This document shows, one piece after another, positions 49,332 to 58,595 of a stretch of 62,191 nt of DNA. The first letter of the stretch is position 1. Every line of letters starts with the position of its first letter. The translations under genes and the position numbers were made by a program. The notes below the pieces were generated by a model, which saw only the letters and a list, made by a program, of their open reading frames with translations, was not told the origin of the DNA and did no database searches. The stretch is from Alphaproteobacteria bacterium (GTDB lineage: Bacteria; Pseudomonadota; Alphaproteobacteria; Rhizobiales; CAJQND01). The stretch is from the NCBI GenBank assembly GCA_024227565.1, contig JAAEUE010000072.1, forward strand, positions 1 through 62,191, given 5' to 3'.

Positions 49332-50997
49332 GCTCAATCTCCGTCGCCTGCATTTCACGCTCCTGTAATTCACGCCATTGCACCTTGCCTGACCCTGAAC
49401 GCGGCAAGTCGTCGGTGAACTCATAGAGCCGTGGAACTTTGTAGGTGGCCATCTGTTCGCGGCACCAGGTCTCGATCTCCTTGGCCGTTGGATCAGCGCC
49501 CTCAGCGGCCACAATGAGTGCCTTCACTGTTTCGCCTTTGCGGGCATCGCGCGAGGCAATCACACAAGCTTCGCGAATTTCGGGATGCTTGTGCATCATG
49601 GCTTCAACTTCGGCAGGCCACACCTTGTAACCGGACACATTGATCATCCGTTTCAGGCGGTCTGCGTAGAAGAAATATCCCTCTTCATCATAGTAGCCAA
49701 GATCGCCGGTGCGAAAGAAGCCCTTGCCGTCCATCTCGATGAAAGCCTCGCGGGTCGCTTCTTCGTTCTGCCAGTATCCAACAAACACCTGCGGGCCATG
49801 GGTGATAATTTCGCCCGTCTCGCCCACACCCAGCTCCTCCAGGGTGTCCGGATCGATGATCCGAGAGTCCACACCAAACATGGGAATGCCCAGACACTGC
49901 AGTTTTGGCGCGTCAGGCGGGTTGAGATGCGACGGTGCAATGGTTTCGGTCAAACCATAACCTTCGGTCACCTTTAATCCAGTAAGCTCACCTAATTTCT
50001 CAGCAACTGCAAACGGCAATTGGGCGCCTCCACCCCCAACGGAGATGAGGCTGGAGAGGTCATAGCTCTCCACATCCGGACTGGAGATGAAATCGATGAT
50101 CATCGTGGTGATGGCACGCCATTGGGCGGTCCGGTAGCGGCTGATCAGGGTGGCCGCCACGTCCTTGTTCCAGCGTGTCATCAGCACAATTGTGGCGCCG
50201 GTGAACAATGGGGTATTCATGGAGTTCTGCATGCCTGTCACATGGAACAGAGGCAAGGTGGCAAGGATGGGCGCATTGGGCGGAATGGGGTTCCAGTTCG
50301 CATATGCGCTGATCACGGCGTTCACAGTGGCATTGGTGTGGAGGCAGCCTTTTGGTTGGCCTGTGGTGCCCGAGCTATAGGGGATGACACACCAGTCATC
50401 CGAGCGGTTCAGCACTTGCGGAACCTGAGTGCTGGAGTTCACGGCATCCCACCAGTCGATCACGTGGGGCAACTGGAAGTTTTTGCGGACTTGCTGAACT
50501 TCCTCCGGCAACTCCAAATCGGTTTCAGGGGAGCGATAGTCACCATAGTTGGCATGGATCAGTGTGCGCAGGTCCGTGCCGTCCAAAAGCGGTGCTGCAA
50601 ACTCAACCAGCTCCTGGCCCGTTATGATCGCAGCCGCGCCAGTGTCCCGGGCAATGTGCTCCAGCTCGCCGGCCCGGCACATGGGGTTGACCGGCACCAC
50701 CACGCCGTTGGCGCCAAGGATGGCGTAGTAGCTGATAATGAACTGTGGGCAATTCTGCATGTAGAGCAGCACGCGGTCGTTGCGCTCCAGCCCCACATAC
50801 TCAGACAAATAGCCGGCCACATCGAGCACCTGCTCCAGCAGTTCGGCGTAGGTCAAAACCGCATCGTAATAAATGACCGCCGGATGATCGGGATAGCGCC
50901 CCGCGCTCAGCACGAAGTTCTCAAACACCGTCGTCTTGAGCGCGGGCAACTCGTAGGGCCTGCCCTTGGGCCAGGCTTTGAAGTGCAGATCCTGCAT
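49324..50997 (-). CDS. AMP-dependent acyl-CoA synthetase/ligase
   Basis: The 557-residue enzyme activates carboxylic acids with ATP and CoA. It has the P-loop-like IPYSSGTTGQPKGCLHT, the EGYGLTETIAPSHLNPP segment, the hinge TGDLGYYDEEGYFFYADRLK, and the C-terminal catalytic lysine motif PRSGSGKVQWREL. The GRYPDHPAVIYYD and WNKD segments resemble long-chain or alicyclic acid ligases. It lies 15 bp after the acyl-CoA dehydrogenase gene, so the two are co-transcribed. Confidence 0.92.
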   Translation of the reverse strand: MQDLHFKAWPKGRPYELPALKTTVFENFVLSAGRYPDHPAVIYYDAVLTYAELLEQVLDVAGYLSEYVGLERNDRVLLYMQNCPQFIISYYAILGANGVVVPVNPMCRAGELEHIARDTGAAAIITGQELVEFAAPLLDGTDLRTLIHANYGDYRSPETDLELPEEVQQVRKNFQLPHVIDWWDAVNSSTQVPQVLNRSDDWCVIPYSSGTTGQPKGCLHTNATVNAVISAYANWNPIPPNAPILATLPLFHVTGMQNSMNTPLFTGATIVLMTRWNKDVAATLISRYRTAQWRAITTMIIDFISSPDVESYDLSSLISVGGGGAQLPFAVAEKLGELTGLKVTEGYGLTETIAPSHLNPPDAPKLQCLGIPMFGVDSRIIDPDTLEELGVGETGEIITHGPQVFVGYWQNEEATREAFIEMDGKGFFRTGDLGYYDEEGYFFYADRLKRMINVSGYKVWPAEVEAMMHKHPEIREACVIASRDARKGETVKALIVAAEGADPTAKEIETWCREQMATYKVPRLYEFTDDLPRSGSGKVQWRELQEREMQATEIEHV

Positions 50998-51012
50998 GGA
51001 TGTCCCTCAGGC

Positions 51013-52221
51013 TTAAGAGCCTGCTACAGCTTTCAGTTCCATGCGCGCAATCGCGTTCATGTGCACCTCGTCTGGCCCATCCGCCAGGCGCAAGCTGCGC
51101 GAATGGGCATAGGCGCTGGCCAGGAACGTGTCCTGGCAGACCCCCATGGCGCCGTGCACCTGAATGGCCCGGTCAACCACCCGGCAGGCCATGGCCGGCG
51201 CCACCACCTTGATCATGGCGATTTCCTTGCGCGCCGCCTTGTTGCCCACGGTGTCCATCATTTCAGCCGCCCGCAAGGTGAGCAGCCGTGCCTGATCGAT
51301 CTCAATGCGCGATCTGGCTATCTCCTGGCGCAAGCCGCCCTGGTCACTCAAAGGCTTTCCGAACGCAACCCGTTCAGTGGCCCGTTTGCACATCAATTCG
51401 AGTGCCCGTTCAGCCACGCCGATCTGGCGCATGCAGTGGTGGATGCGGCCTGGGCCAAGCCGGCCCTGCGCAATCTCGAAGCCCCGGCCCTCGCCGAGCA
51501 ATATGTTGGATGCCGGCACCCGCACATTGTCAAACTCCACTTCAGAGTGCCCGTGAGGGGCGTGGTCATAGCCGAACACCGTTAGATGACGCTTCACCGT
51601 CACCCCTTCAGTATCCAGTGGCACCAGGATCATGGATTGCTGCTTATGGCGCTCGGCATCAGGATCTGTGCGGCCCATGACGATGGCGATCTTGCAGCGC
51701 TCGTCCATGGCCCCGGACGACCACCATTTGGTGCCGTGCACCCGGTATTCGTTGCCGTCGAGCTTGATCTCGGTTTGGATGTTCGTGGCATCCGACGAAG
51801 CCACCGCAGGTTCGGTCATGGAAAAGCATGAACGGATTTCGCCCTCAAGAAGCGGGTCCAGCCACTGCTGCTTCTGCTCAGCCGAACCATAGAGCACGAG
51901 GGTTTCCATGTTGCCGGTGTCCGGCGCACTGCAATTGAACACCTCCGGCCCGATAGGCGAGCGCCCCATGATCTCGCAAAGCTGGGCATACTCCTGGTTC
52001 GTCAGGCCTGCGCCGTACTCGTCATCGGGCAGAAACAGGTTCCACAAGCCTTCAGCGCGCGCCTTGGCTTTCAGCTCATCCAACAGGGGCGGATTGCTCC
52101 ATTTGTTCTCCAGACCCGCGTGCTGTTCGGCCATTGCGGCCTCGTTGGGATAGATATGCTCATCCATAAAAGCCAATAATTTGCCGCGAAGCTCTTCGGC
52201 CCGTGCGCTCAATGCAAACAT
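51013..52221 (-). CDS. acyl-CoA dehydrogenase
   Basis: The 402-residue FAD enzyme has the acyl-CoA dehydrogenase three-domain plan: helical N-terminus ([18 protein letters not shown]), beta domain ([19 protein letters not shown] and [10 protein letters not shown]), and C-terminal helices with [20 protein letters not shown]. The size and ENKW/SNPP motifs match the ACAD10/11-like group that uses longer or branched acyl-CoAs. It is the first gene of a leftward operon with AMP ligase, SDR and APH-type kinase. The promoter lies in the 90 bp shared with the divergent VOC gene. Confidence 0.92.
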   Translation of the reverse strand: MFALSARAEELRGKLLAFMDEHIYPNEAAMAEQHAGLENKWSNPPLLDELKAKARAEGLWNLFLPDDEYGAGLTNQEYAQLCEIMGRSPIGPEVFNCSAPDTGNMETLVLYGSAEQKQQWLDPLLEGEIRSCFSMTEPAVASSDATNIQTEIKLDGNEYRVHGTKWWSSGAMDERCKIAIVMGRTDPDAERHKQQSMILVPLDTEGVTVKRHLTVFGYDHAPHGHSEVEFDNVRVPASNILLGEGRGFEIAQGRLGPGRIHHCMRQIGVAERALELMCKRATERVAFGKPLSDQGGLRQEIARSRIEIDQARLLTLRAAEMMDTVGNKAARKEIAMIKVVAPAMACRVVDRAIQVHGAMGVCQDTFLASAYAHSRSLRLADGPDEVHMNAIARMELKAVAGS

Positions 52222-52311
52222 GATCTGTCTCTTGCCCTTTTTGTGCTCTTGTCGCCGCCAATCTAGCGTGTAGCATCACGCCAGGAAACAGACGAAAGCG
52301 CACGGGCCCGC

Positions 52312-52689
52312 ATGTTCGACCAACAAGTCACTTTTCTCTATGCCAGCAATCTCGCAGAGAGCTCCCGGTTCTATCGGAACGTGATGGGTTTGGAGCTGGT
52401 TCTCGATCAAGGTCCTTGTCAGATCTTCCGTGTTGCCGGCGAGGCCTTTCTTGGCGTGTGCCAGTGCGGAGCAGACCGTCCATCCTCGCCTGGGGGGATG
52501 ATTGTTACGTTCGTGAGCGACGATGTGGATGGCTGGTATGAGAAACTCGTGTCCAGAGGCGTTGAAGTGGAGGCTCCACCTGCCCTGAACGAACGTTTCA
52601 ACATCTACCATGTGTTCCTGCACGACCCGGACGGCTACAAACTGGAAATTCAGCAGTTTCGAGACCCTGCCTGGCCGGCACCCGGTTAG
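52312..52689 (+). CDS. single-domain VOC-family protein
   Basis: The 125-residue protein has one glyoxalase/bleomycin-resistance module: SSRFYRNVMGLELVLDQG, GMIVTFVSDDVDGWYEKL, HVFLHDPDGYKLEIQQF with the late Glu ligand. Metal binding is plausible but the first ligand is a Gln (DQQVTFLY), so it may not be an enzyme of the classical type. It diverges from the acyl-CoA dehydrogenase operon. Confidence 0.8.
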   Translation: MFDQQVTFLYASNLAESSRFYRNVMGLELVLDQGPCQIFRVAGEAFLGVCQCGADRPSSPGGMIVTFVSDDVDGWYEKLVSRGVEVEAPPALNERFNIYHVFLHDPDGYKLEIQQFRDPAWPAPG

Positions 52690-52792
52690 CATATGTCCAG
52701 CTCATGACAGCCCGAAACAACGCCTCTCCTCTTGGCCTTGTGCAAGCCAGCGTATAGCATCATTTGAACAACAATAATCTGGGAGGGGTCCC

Positions 52793-53653
52793 GTGCATCG
52801 CTGGCATGACCGCCGCAAGGCTTTTCGTAGTTTGCTTGAAGGCGGCACCTGCGTGCACCCCGCCTCGGTTTTCGATCCTGTCTCCATGCGCATCGCCAGG
52901 GATCTTGGATTCGAGGTTGGCATGTTGGGCGGCTCCATGGCCTCGCTGGCGGTTCTGGGCGCGCCGGATTTGATCGTGCTCACCTTGAGCGAATTGGCCG
53001 GTCTGGTGAACCGGATGGCCCGCGCCTCAGACCTGCCCATCATGGTGGATGCCGACCACGGTTACGGCAACGCGCTGAACGTGATGCGCACGGTGGAAGA
53101 GCTGGAGACAGCCGGCGCCTGTGGGCTCTCGATTGAGGACACGGCCCTGCCCACTGCCCACGGTGCAGAGGGCAAGCCTCGGTTCGTGACCATTGAGGAA
53201 GCTGTGGGCAAGCTGCGCGCCGCCCTCGAGGCCAGACGCGATCCCGACCTTGCCATCGTCGGGCGCACGGACACCTGCGGGCCTCTGGGTGCCGACGAGG
53301 CTGCCCGCCGTGCCGCGGCCTATCAAAACACAGGCGTGGATGCGATATTCCTGGTTGGCGTGAAAACCAAGGCGGACCTGGAATTGATCACCGCCAATGT
53401 TGAGTTGCCCCTTATCGTGGGCGGTGTTGGGCCGGAGCTCATGGACAAGGCATACCTTGCCAGCAAAGGCGTGCGTGTCTGCCTACAGGGGCACCACACC
53501 TTCCCGGCTGCCCTGCAGGCCATTTATGCAACCATGAAACATCTGCGCGAGGGCGGCGCGCCTGCCGACCTGGGAGGCCTGCCCTCAGGCGAGCTGAAAA
53601 GCGCGGCGACCCGGGCTGAAGATTATGAACGCTGGGCCAAGGAGTTTCTCTGA
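52793..53653 (+). CDS. PEP mutase/isocitrate lyase-superfamily oxaloacetate decarboxylase
   Basis: The 286-residue protein closely follows the Pseudomonas PA4872-type oxaloacetate decarboxylase as I recall it: CVHPASVFDPVSMRIARDLG, MLGGSMASLAVLGAPD, DADHGYGNALNVMRTVEELE and RVCLQGHHTFPAAL, where a histidine (second-shell) distinguishes decarboxylases from lyases. Oxaloacetate to pyruvate and CO2 is the likely reaction, with related 2-oxo acids possible. It starts at GTG 52793 after GGGAGGGG. Its stop is immediately followed by the next ATG, so it heads a rightward operon. Confidence 0.85.
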   Translation: MHRWHDRRKAFRSLLEGGTCVHPASVFDPVSMRIARDLGFEVGMLGGSMASLAVLGAPDLIVLTLSELAGLVNRMARASDLPIMVDADHGYGNALNVMRTVEELETAGACGLSIEDTALPTAHGAEGKPRFVTIEEAVGKLRAALEARRDPDLAIVGRTDTCGPLGADEAARRAAAYQNTGVDAIFLVGVKTKADLELITANVELPLIVGGVGPELMDKAYLASKGVRVCLQGHHTFPAALQAIYATMKHLREGGAPADLGGLPSGELKSAATRAEDYERWAKEFL

Positions 53654-54673
53654 ATGGCGACCAAGAAGCGCGTAAAGAAGGCCGCCCCCAAGACCGTCAG
53701 AAAAGCGGCGCCCAAACCTGAGCCACAAGCTGAGCCTGAAGATACGGTCGACCCGATCAACACGGTCGCCTTCGTCGGCACCGGCAACATGGGAACCCCC
53801 ATGGCCGCCAACCTGTCAGGCAGCCTTGAGCACCTTTGCCTCTATGACACCCGTATAGAAACCGCAGTTTCAGCCGCAGAGGCCGCAAATTGCCACGTGG
53901 CGGCCAGCTTTGAGGAAGCGGCCACCAACGCTGAATGCCTCATCCTCATGCTGCCCAACGGCAATATCGTGCGCAACGTTCTGTTCAACGACCCAAGCCA
54001 GCCAGACATTCCATCTGCCGGTCTCAAGCCCGGCATGATCGTGGTGGATATGAGTTCCTCCTACCCGCCCACCACCCAGAAAACCGGCGCCGCCTTGTTG
54101 GAGCACGAGATCATCCTATGCGATGCGCCTGTGTCAGGCGGTGTGAAACGGGCGAAAAACGCTTCGCTCACCATCATGCTGGGCGGCAACTTCGAAGAGG
54201 TGCTGAAGCGTGTCACCAAATTGCTTGGGGCCATGGGCAAGGTGACGCCCACAGGCGCCCTCGGCACGGCTCACGCCATGAAGGCGCTCAACAATTATTT
54301 GTCGGCCGTCGGCCTCAGCGCGGCGTCCGAAGCGGTTCTGATCGGCCGGGAATTCGGTCTTGCTCCGGCCACCATGATCGACATCATCAATTCCTCAACC
54401 GGGCGCAACAACGCCACGCAGATCAAGTTCCATCAGCAAATCTTCAACAAGGCCTTCGGATCGGGCTTCCATCTCGATCTGATGACCAAAGATGTAAAAG
54501 CCGCATCAAGCATGGCCGAAGAGCTGGGCCTGAACGCTCCGGGCCTCACCCGCGAGGCAGAGCTGTGGGCAGACGCCAGCGCGGCAACGGAGCGCGATGC
54601 GGACCACACCGAAATCTACAAATATCTGGAAGAGCTGATTGGCGCGACGCCCAGTGACGATGAGGAGGCCTGA
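53654..54673 (+). CDS. 3-hydroxyisobutyrate dehydrogenase-like oxidoreductase with Lys/Ala/Pro-rich N-terminal tail
   Basis: After an unusual 34-residue tail (ATKKRVKKAAPKTVRKAAPK, then acidic EPQAEPED) comes a beta-hydroxyacid dehydrogenase: Rossmann loop VAFVGTGNMGTPMAAN, substrate motif DAPVSGGVKRAKNASLTIML, the catalytic lysine region MKALNNYLSAVGL, and DLMTKDVKAASSMAEE near the end. Total 339 residues. The tail resembles histone-H1-like segments and is not normal for the family. The start is supported by direct abutment with the previous stop; a later in-frame ATG (GNMG) would destroy the fold, so the tail seems real. The substrate is unknown. Confidence 0.87.
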   Translation: MATKKRVKKAAPKTVRKAAPKPEPQAEPEDTVDPINTVAFVGTGNMGTPMAANLSGSLEHLCLYDTRIETAVSAAEAANCHVAASFEEAATNAECLILMLPNGNIVRNVLFNDPSQPDIPSAGLKPGMIVVDMSSSYPPTTQKTGAALLEHEIILCDAPVSGGVKRAKNASLTIMLGGNFEEVLKRVTKLLGAMGKVTPTGALGTAHAMKALNNYLSAVGLSAASEAVLIGREFGLAPATMIDIINSSTGRNNATQIKFHQQIFNKAFGSGFHLDLMTKDVKAASSMAEELGLNAPGLTREAELWADASAATERDADHTEIYKYLEELIGATPSDDEEA

Positions 54674-54677
54674 AGCC

Positions 54678-55478
54678 ATGCCGCAATATAACGTTCACGC
54701 CATCAAATACGGCGCCCACATACTCAAGTCCACACAAGCCTTCATCATGGAAGACCCTCATGATGGGCCCTGGCCGATTTTCTATTATGTCTGGCTCATT
54801 CAGGGCGAAGGACGCAACATTCTCGTCGATACGGGTTTCACCGCAGAACGGGCCGCCAAACGGGGCCGCACAATCGAGCGCTGCCCGTCAGAAGGCCTGA
54901 AGACCTTCGGCCTTGGCCCGGAAGACATCGACACCGTGATCCTGACCCACTTGCACTATGACCATGCAGGCAATATCCCGCTGTTCCCCAACGCGGAAAT
55001 CATCGTGCAGGACAAAGAGGTGAACTTTGCCACTGGGCGCTACATGCGCCACCCGGTGGTGCGTCTGCCGTTTGAGCCCGATGATGTCTGTGAGCTGGTG
55101 CGCCAGAACTACAATGGCCGGGTGCGCTTTGTGGATGGTGACAAGGAGTTGTTGCCCGGCCTCAAGCTCCACCTCATGGGCGGCCATTCCCGCGGGCTCA
55201 TGTGCGCCACGGTGGCCACCCGCCGCGGCCAGGTGGTGGTGGCGTCAGACTGCGCACATTTCTACGACAACATTGCGCTGGCAAACCCGTTCGGTATCGT
55301 CGCGGACATTCCCAGCCAATGCGAATCCCATGAACGGCTGTTGGAGTTGGGCGACAGCCCGGCCCATGTTGTGCCCGGGCATGATCCCAAGGTGATGGAT
55401 CTCTACCCGAAGCATCCTGAGGATGAGAACACGGTGGATCTAACCGCTGAGCTATTGGGACCTTCGCCGCTTGGCTGA
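54678..55478 (+). CDS. metallo-beta-lactamase-fold hydrolase (AHL-lactonase-like)
   Basis: The 266-residue protein has the zinc motif LTHLHYDHAGNIPLF (HxHxDH), later ligands in MGGHSRGL, ASDCAHFYDN and VVPGHDPKVM, and an ILVDTGF first strand. Size and spacing resemble N-acyl-homoserine-lactonase-type lactonases, but many such enzymes cleave other lactones or esters. The ATG at 54678 lies 4 bp after the previous stop. It belongs to the oxaloacetate-decarboxylase operon and may open a lactone formed in that pathway. Confidence 0.85.
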   Translation: MPQYNVHAIKYGAHILKSTQAFIMEDPHDGPWPIFYYVWLIQGEGRNILVDTGFTAERAAKRGRTIERCPSEGLKTFGLGPEDIDTVILTHLHYDHAGNIPLFPNAEIIVQDKEVNFATGRYMRHPVVRLPFEPDDVCELVRQNYNGRVRFVDGDKELLPGLKLHLMGGHSRGLMCATVATRRGQVVVASDCAHFYDNIALANPFGIVADIPSQCESHERLLELGDSPAHVVPGHDPKVMDLYPKHPEDENTVDLTAELLGPSPLG

Positions 55479-55505
55479 GACATTGCAGACTTTGAGGCCA
55501 TTAAA

Positions 55506-56012
55506 ATGAACTACGGCCGCTGGCTGGAAAACCTCATGGCGATGGATGACGCCACCTGGGCGCGCCACGCCAGCCCGTGGAGCGTGTGGACCAGAGTGCC
55601 CGTGCTTCCGTTGCTGGCTCTGGTCGTCTGGAGCCGGCAATGGCTTGGCTGGTGGTGTCTTGTGCCGCTCGCTCTGCTCGTGCTCTGGACCATCATCAAC
55701 CCGCGGGCCTTCCCGCCCCCGGCCACCACAGACACCTGGGCCTCCAAGGCAACTTTCGGCGAGCGGGTCTGGCTTAACCGGAAGGCCATCCCAATCCCGG
55801 CCCATCACGCCCGGTTCGCGCATATTCTGAGCGCCTTGAGCGGCATCGGCCTGATCCCCATGGTCTATGGCTTGTGGGTGTATGAGCCATATGCGGCAGG
55901 GCTGGGCGTTGCCATTGTGCTCATTGGCAAGCTCTGGTTCCTGGACCGGATGGTCTGGCTCTATGACGACATGCGGGGCGACAGCCCGGACTATGCGGCT
56001 TGGTTGCGTTAG
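55506..56012 (+). CDS. small membrane protein, DUF6653-like
   Basis: The 168-residue protein starts MNYGRWLENLMAMDDATWAR and has about four hydrophobic spans (VPVLPLLALVVWS, WCLVPLALLVLWTI, ILSALSGIGLIPMVYGLWVY, AGLGVAIVLIGKLWFL) and several conserved-looking Trp residues. I believe it belongs to the uncharacterised DUF6653 group; function unknown. It lies 27 bp after the metallo-hydrolase gene and ends facing the convergent GFA gene. Confidence 0.65.
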   Translation: MNYGRWLENLMAMDDATWARHASPWSVWTRVPVLPLLALVVWSRQWLGWWCLVPLALLVLWTIINPRAFPPPATTDTWASKATFGERVWLNRKAIPIPAHHARFAHILSALSGIGLIPMVYGLWVYEPYAAGLGVAIVLIGKLWFLDRMVWLYDDMRGDSPDYAAWLR

Positions 56013-56021
56013 GCCAAGCCT

Positions 56022-56498
56022 TTAACCCTCAATCCCCAGGCGTGCATGCCAGCTCGCGAGGGATTCTTCGGGGTACTCGTCGTGCTCCAAATCACCCTCC
56101 GCCACGCAGGGTGACACCCAGTTGGCCTTCGACCCCAGCATGATGTGCACCGTCTGCGGCGGCACTGGCAGCGGAGTGTCGATCACCGAGGCAAAGGGAT
56201 GCAGCAGGTCTGGCCAGCGCGGGTCATAGTTCCACAGCGCTGAACCGCATTTGCTGCAGAACCGCCGCCCGCGCGGCGCATTGGCGCCGTTTGGTGATGG
56301 GCCGGTTTCGTAAACTGAGACGTGTTCGGCCCCCTCAATCTGGAGAGAGGATGTGCTGCCGCCAATATTGATGGCATATCCGCCACCGCCGGCCACCTTG
56401 CGGCAGATGGAGCAATAGCATTTCATGTACGGGCTGGGGGTTACGGAGTCCAAACTGAACCGCACCGCGCCGCAATGGCATGACCCTTCAAGCTTCAT
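56022..56498 (-). CDS. GFA-family (glutathione-dependent formaldehyde-activating-like) zinc protein
   Basis: The 158-residue protein has the GFA zinc motifs SCHCGAVRF, CYCSICRK and FCSKCGSALW. Real glutathione-formaldehyde activity is established for few members, so it should be read as a zinc protein of that fold. It follows the P450 gene by 18 bp on the same strand and may be its last operon partner; P450 demethylation producing formaldehyde would make that pairing sensible, but this is inference. Confidence 0.85.
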   Translation of the reverse strand: MKLEGSCHCGAVRFSLDSVTPSPYMKCYCSICRKVAGGGGYAINIGGSTSSLQIEGAEHVSVYETGPSPNGANAPRGRRFCSKCGSALWNYDPRWPDLLHPFASVIDTPLPVPPQTVHIMLGSKANWVSPCVAEGDLEHDEYPEESLASWHARLGIEG

Positions 56499-56516
56499 GT
56501 GACCCTCTCATCGGTT

Positions 56517-57686
56517 TTATTTATCCCATTCACACGGCAGATTGAGCACACCGCGAAAAGCCCAGCCACCCACCTTCACCTCATCACGACCCTCCAGTCT
56601 CAGCCCCTTCAAGCGCTCAAATGCGGCCGGTAACGCAACATCGGCAATCAGTGATCTGGAGGCGGCGGCGCCGGCGCAAAAATGGGGGCCAGCGCCAAAG
56701 GCAATGGATTTGGAGGCGTCGCGCGTCACGTCGAACACATGGCCGTCGGCGAAGTAGTCTTCGTCCCGGTTGGCTGAGCCGAACATAAAGAACACCTTGT
56801 CTTCGGGATGGAATTCCACATTCCGGATCACATGATGCTGGGCCACACGCCGCGGCGACATCCCAATGGGCGAGATCCAGCGGGCATATTCCTCAAACGC
56901 CCGGAGCCAGCTCACCTTGCCGGAGAGCACCAGTTCAAGCTGATCAGGATGGTTCAACAGCGCCCAGATGGCACCGGCAATGGCATCGCGCGGCTCGTTC
57001 TGGCCGCCGCTGATGGCCAGCTTCACATTAGCCCTCGCACTCTCCATATCCAGCCCAGCCTCAACCATCACGCTGAGCAGGCTCTGGTTAGGATGCGCCC
57101 GCAAAACCGGCAGCATGTCATCGATCGCCGCATCGATCCCGGCCGTGGCTGCATGGCAGCGCGCCTCAATCTCGGCATCTCCGGCATAATTGGCAATGCC
57201 ATCGATCATGCCTTGGGAAAAACTATCTATCTGCAGGTAGGTGATATTGGTGAGCCCGGTGATCTCCTTCAGCGCTTCGCCTGAAACCGGGCGGGCATAG
57301 ACATCAGACAGATCGCCGCCGCCTTTGGGCACGAGCGCGTCAAGGATGCGGTCTGTGTGTTCCTGAAACTTTTCACGCCAGGTGCCTTTTACTGTCCTGG
57401 GCGAAACCGCCGGGAAGATCACTTTGCGCTCGGCTTGATGATCCTCGCCATCCTTGCGCATCAGGTTATGGCCCATCAGCTTGTTCATCAGGCCTTCGGG
57501 TTGATGGGAGGAGAACACCTCGATCTGCTTTTCGGAAACCGCAATGTCATCGCGCCGGGTCATCACAACACCGCCCAGTTGGGGCACATATGCGATGGGC
57601 GCCTCAACCCGCAATTGGGTGAGAACCGGATAGGGGTCATGCCAGAAGGCGGCAAGGTCGATGTCGAAATGCGGTGCGGTGCTCAT
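56517..57686 (-). CDS. cytochrome P450
   Basis: The 389-residue P450 is of the soluble bacterial class. It shows the oxygen-activation helix region AISGGQNEPRDAIAGAIWAL (no classic AGxxT acid-alcohol pair; Asn-Glu-Pro-Arg instead), an EYARWISPIGMSPRRVAQ segment containing the ExxR equivalent, and the haem loop FGAGPHFCAGAAASRSL with the cysteine ligand. Redox partners are not encoded nearby. It follows the TauD-family gene by 15 bp. The substrate is unknown. Confidence 0.9.
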   Translation of the reverse strand: MSTAPHFDIDLAAFWHDPYPVLTQLRVEAPIAYVPQLGGVVMTRRDDIAVSEKQIEVFSSHQPEGLMNKLMGHNLMRKDGEDHQAERKVIFPAVSPRTVKGTWREKFQEHTDRILDALVPKGGGDLSDVYARPVSGEALKEITGLTNITYLQIDSFSQGMIDGIANYAGDAEIEARCHAATAGIDAAIDDMLPVLRAHPNQSLLSVMVEAGLDMESARANVKLAISGGQNEPRDAIAGAIWALLNHPDQLELVLSGKVSWLRAFEEYARWISPIGMSPRRVAQHHVIRNVEFHPEDKVFFMFGSANRDEDYFADGHVFDVTRDASKSIAFGAGPHFCAGAAASRSLIADVALPAAFERLKGLRLEGRDEVKVGGWAFRGVLNLPCEWDK

Positions 57687-57701
57687 GCCGGTTCCTTGGG
57701 C

Positions 57702-58562
57702 TCAAATGCGCCCGCCAATAATAACCTGATGAAGCAAACGGCGGGTACGCGGATAATCATCATAGGCATAAGGGAACGGTGTGTGCAGACATGATCTGTT
57801 GTCGAACACCATTAAATCGCCCGATCGCCAACAGTGCTTGTAGATGCGGTCAGATTGGGTCATCTGTCTCACTAGGTCCTCAACCAGCGCCCTGCCCTGC
57901 TTCAGGCCGATCCCCTCAAAGCCCTTCACCATGGCATGAGACACATAGACCAGTCGGTCGCCTGTGAGCGGATGGGTCTGCACCAGGGGATCAACCGTGT
58001 CTGCATTGCGCTCGCGCAGCTCGCCCTTTTGCGCCGGCACTGCGCTGTCCGCATAGGCGGCAACCTGATCATTGAAGGTGTTGAAGCTATGCACCAGCTT
58101 CAGATCAGCAATCTCAGCCTTCGTGACCTCCGGAAGCGCCCTATAGCCCGACACAGTGGAGGCAAAGCCGGTCTCCCCGCCTCCATCGGGAATGTCGCTT
58201 TCCAGACAGTAGAGCAAACTGCAGCCCGCGGGGTGGGACGACCCCGGGCTATCTGTATGCCATTCCACGCCGCCCCGGTTGAGGTAGACCGAGGCAGTGC
58301 CACCCTCTGCGACGTTACCCACCTGCACCACCTCCGGATGGCCGGGAGCGCTGTACTGCGGCCGGTAGGGCGGTAACGGTACGCCCAGGCGATGGGCAAA
58401 GTTGAGGAGCTGGCCCGCACTGAGGCATTGGCCCCGCAACAGCGTGCAGCCGTGCTGGGCCGCAGCCTCCAGCACCATGCCAGGAGCATGCGGCGCGGCA
58501 AGATCCAGCGCCGGCACTTTAACGCCGACGTCTTGATGGAGAGGTTTCAGAGGCTCAGCCAT
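57702..58562 (-). CDS. TauD/TfdA-family Fe(II)/2-oxoglutarate dioxygenase
   Basis: The 286-residue enzyme has the facial triad: GVEWHTDSPG (His-x-Asp), and the distal histidine in MVFDNRSCLHTPF, followed by the 2-oxoglutarate-binding arginines in YPRTRRLLHQV. Members hydroxylate taurine (releasing sulfite), alkyl sulfonates, sulfates, 2,4-D or carnitine-type compounds. It begins 34 bp after the soeC stop on the same strand. That order suggests a sulfonate substrate whose sulfite is oxidised by SoeABC, but the family is broad. Confidence 0.88.
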   Translation of the reverse strand: MAEPLKPLHQDVGVKVPALDLAAPHAPGMVLEAAAQHGCTLLRGQCLSAGQLLNFAHRLGVPLPPYRPQYSAPGHPEVVQVGNVAEGGTASVYLNRGGVEWHTDSPGSSHPAGCSLLYCLESDIPDGGGETGFASTVSGYRALPEVTKAEIADLKLVHSFNTFNDQVAAYADSAVPAQKGELRERNADTVDPLVQTHPLTGDRLVYVSHAMVKGFEGIGLKQGRALVEDLVRQMTQSDRIYKHCWRSGDLMVFDNRSCLHTPFPYAYDDYPRTRRLLHQVIIGGRI

Positions 58563-58595
58563 GGGGCACAGGATACATCCCGCGCATGCCCTAGC

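Noticed and set aside
50020..51585. Rightward frame of 521 codons across the AMP-ligase and acyl-CoA dehydrogenase genes
   Set aside because: It runs antisense through two well-conserved enzymes, and its His/Gly/Arg-rich composition is that of a shadow frame.
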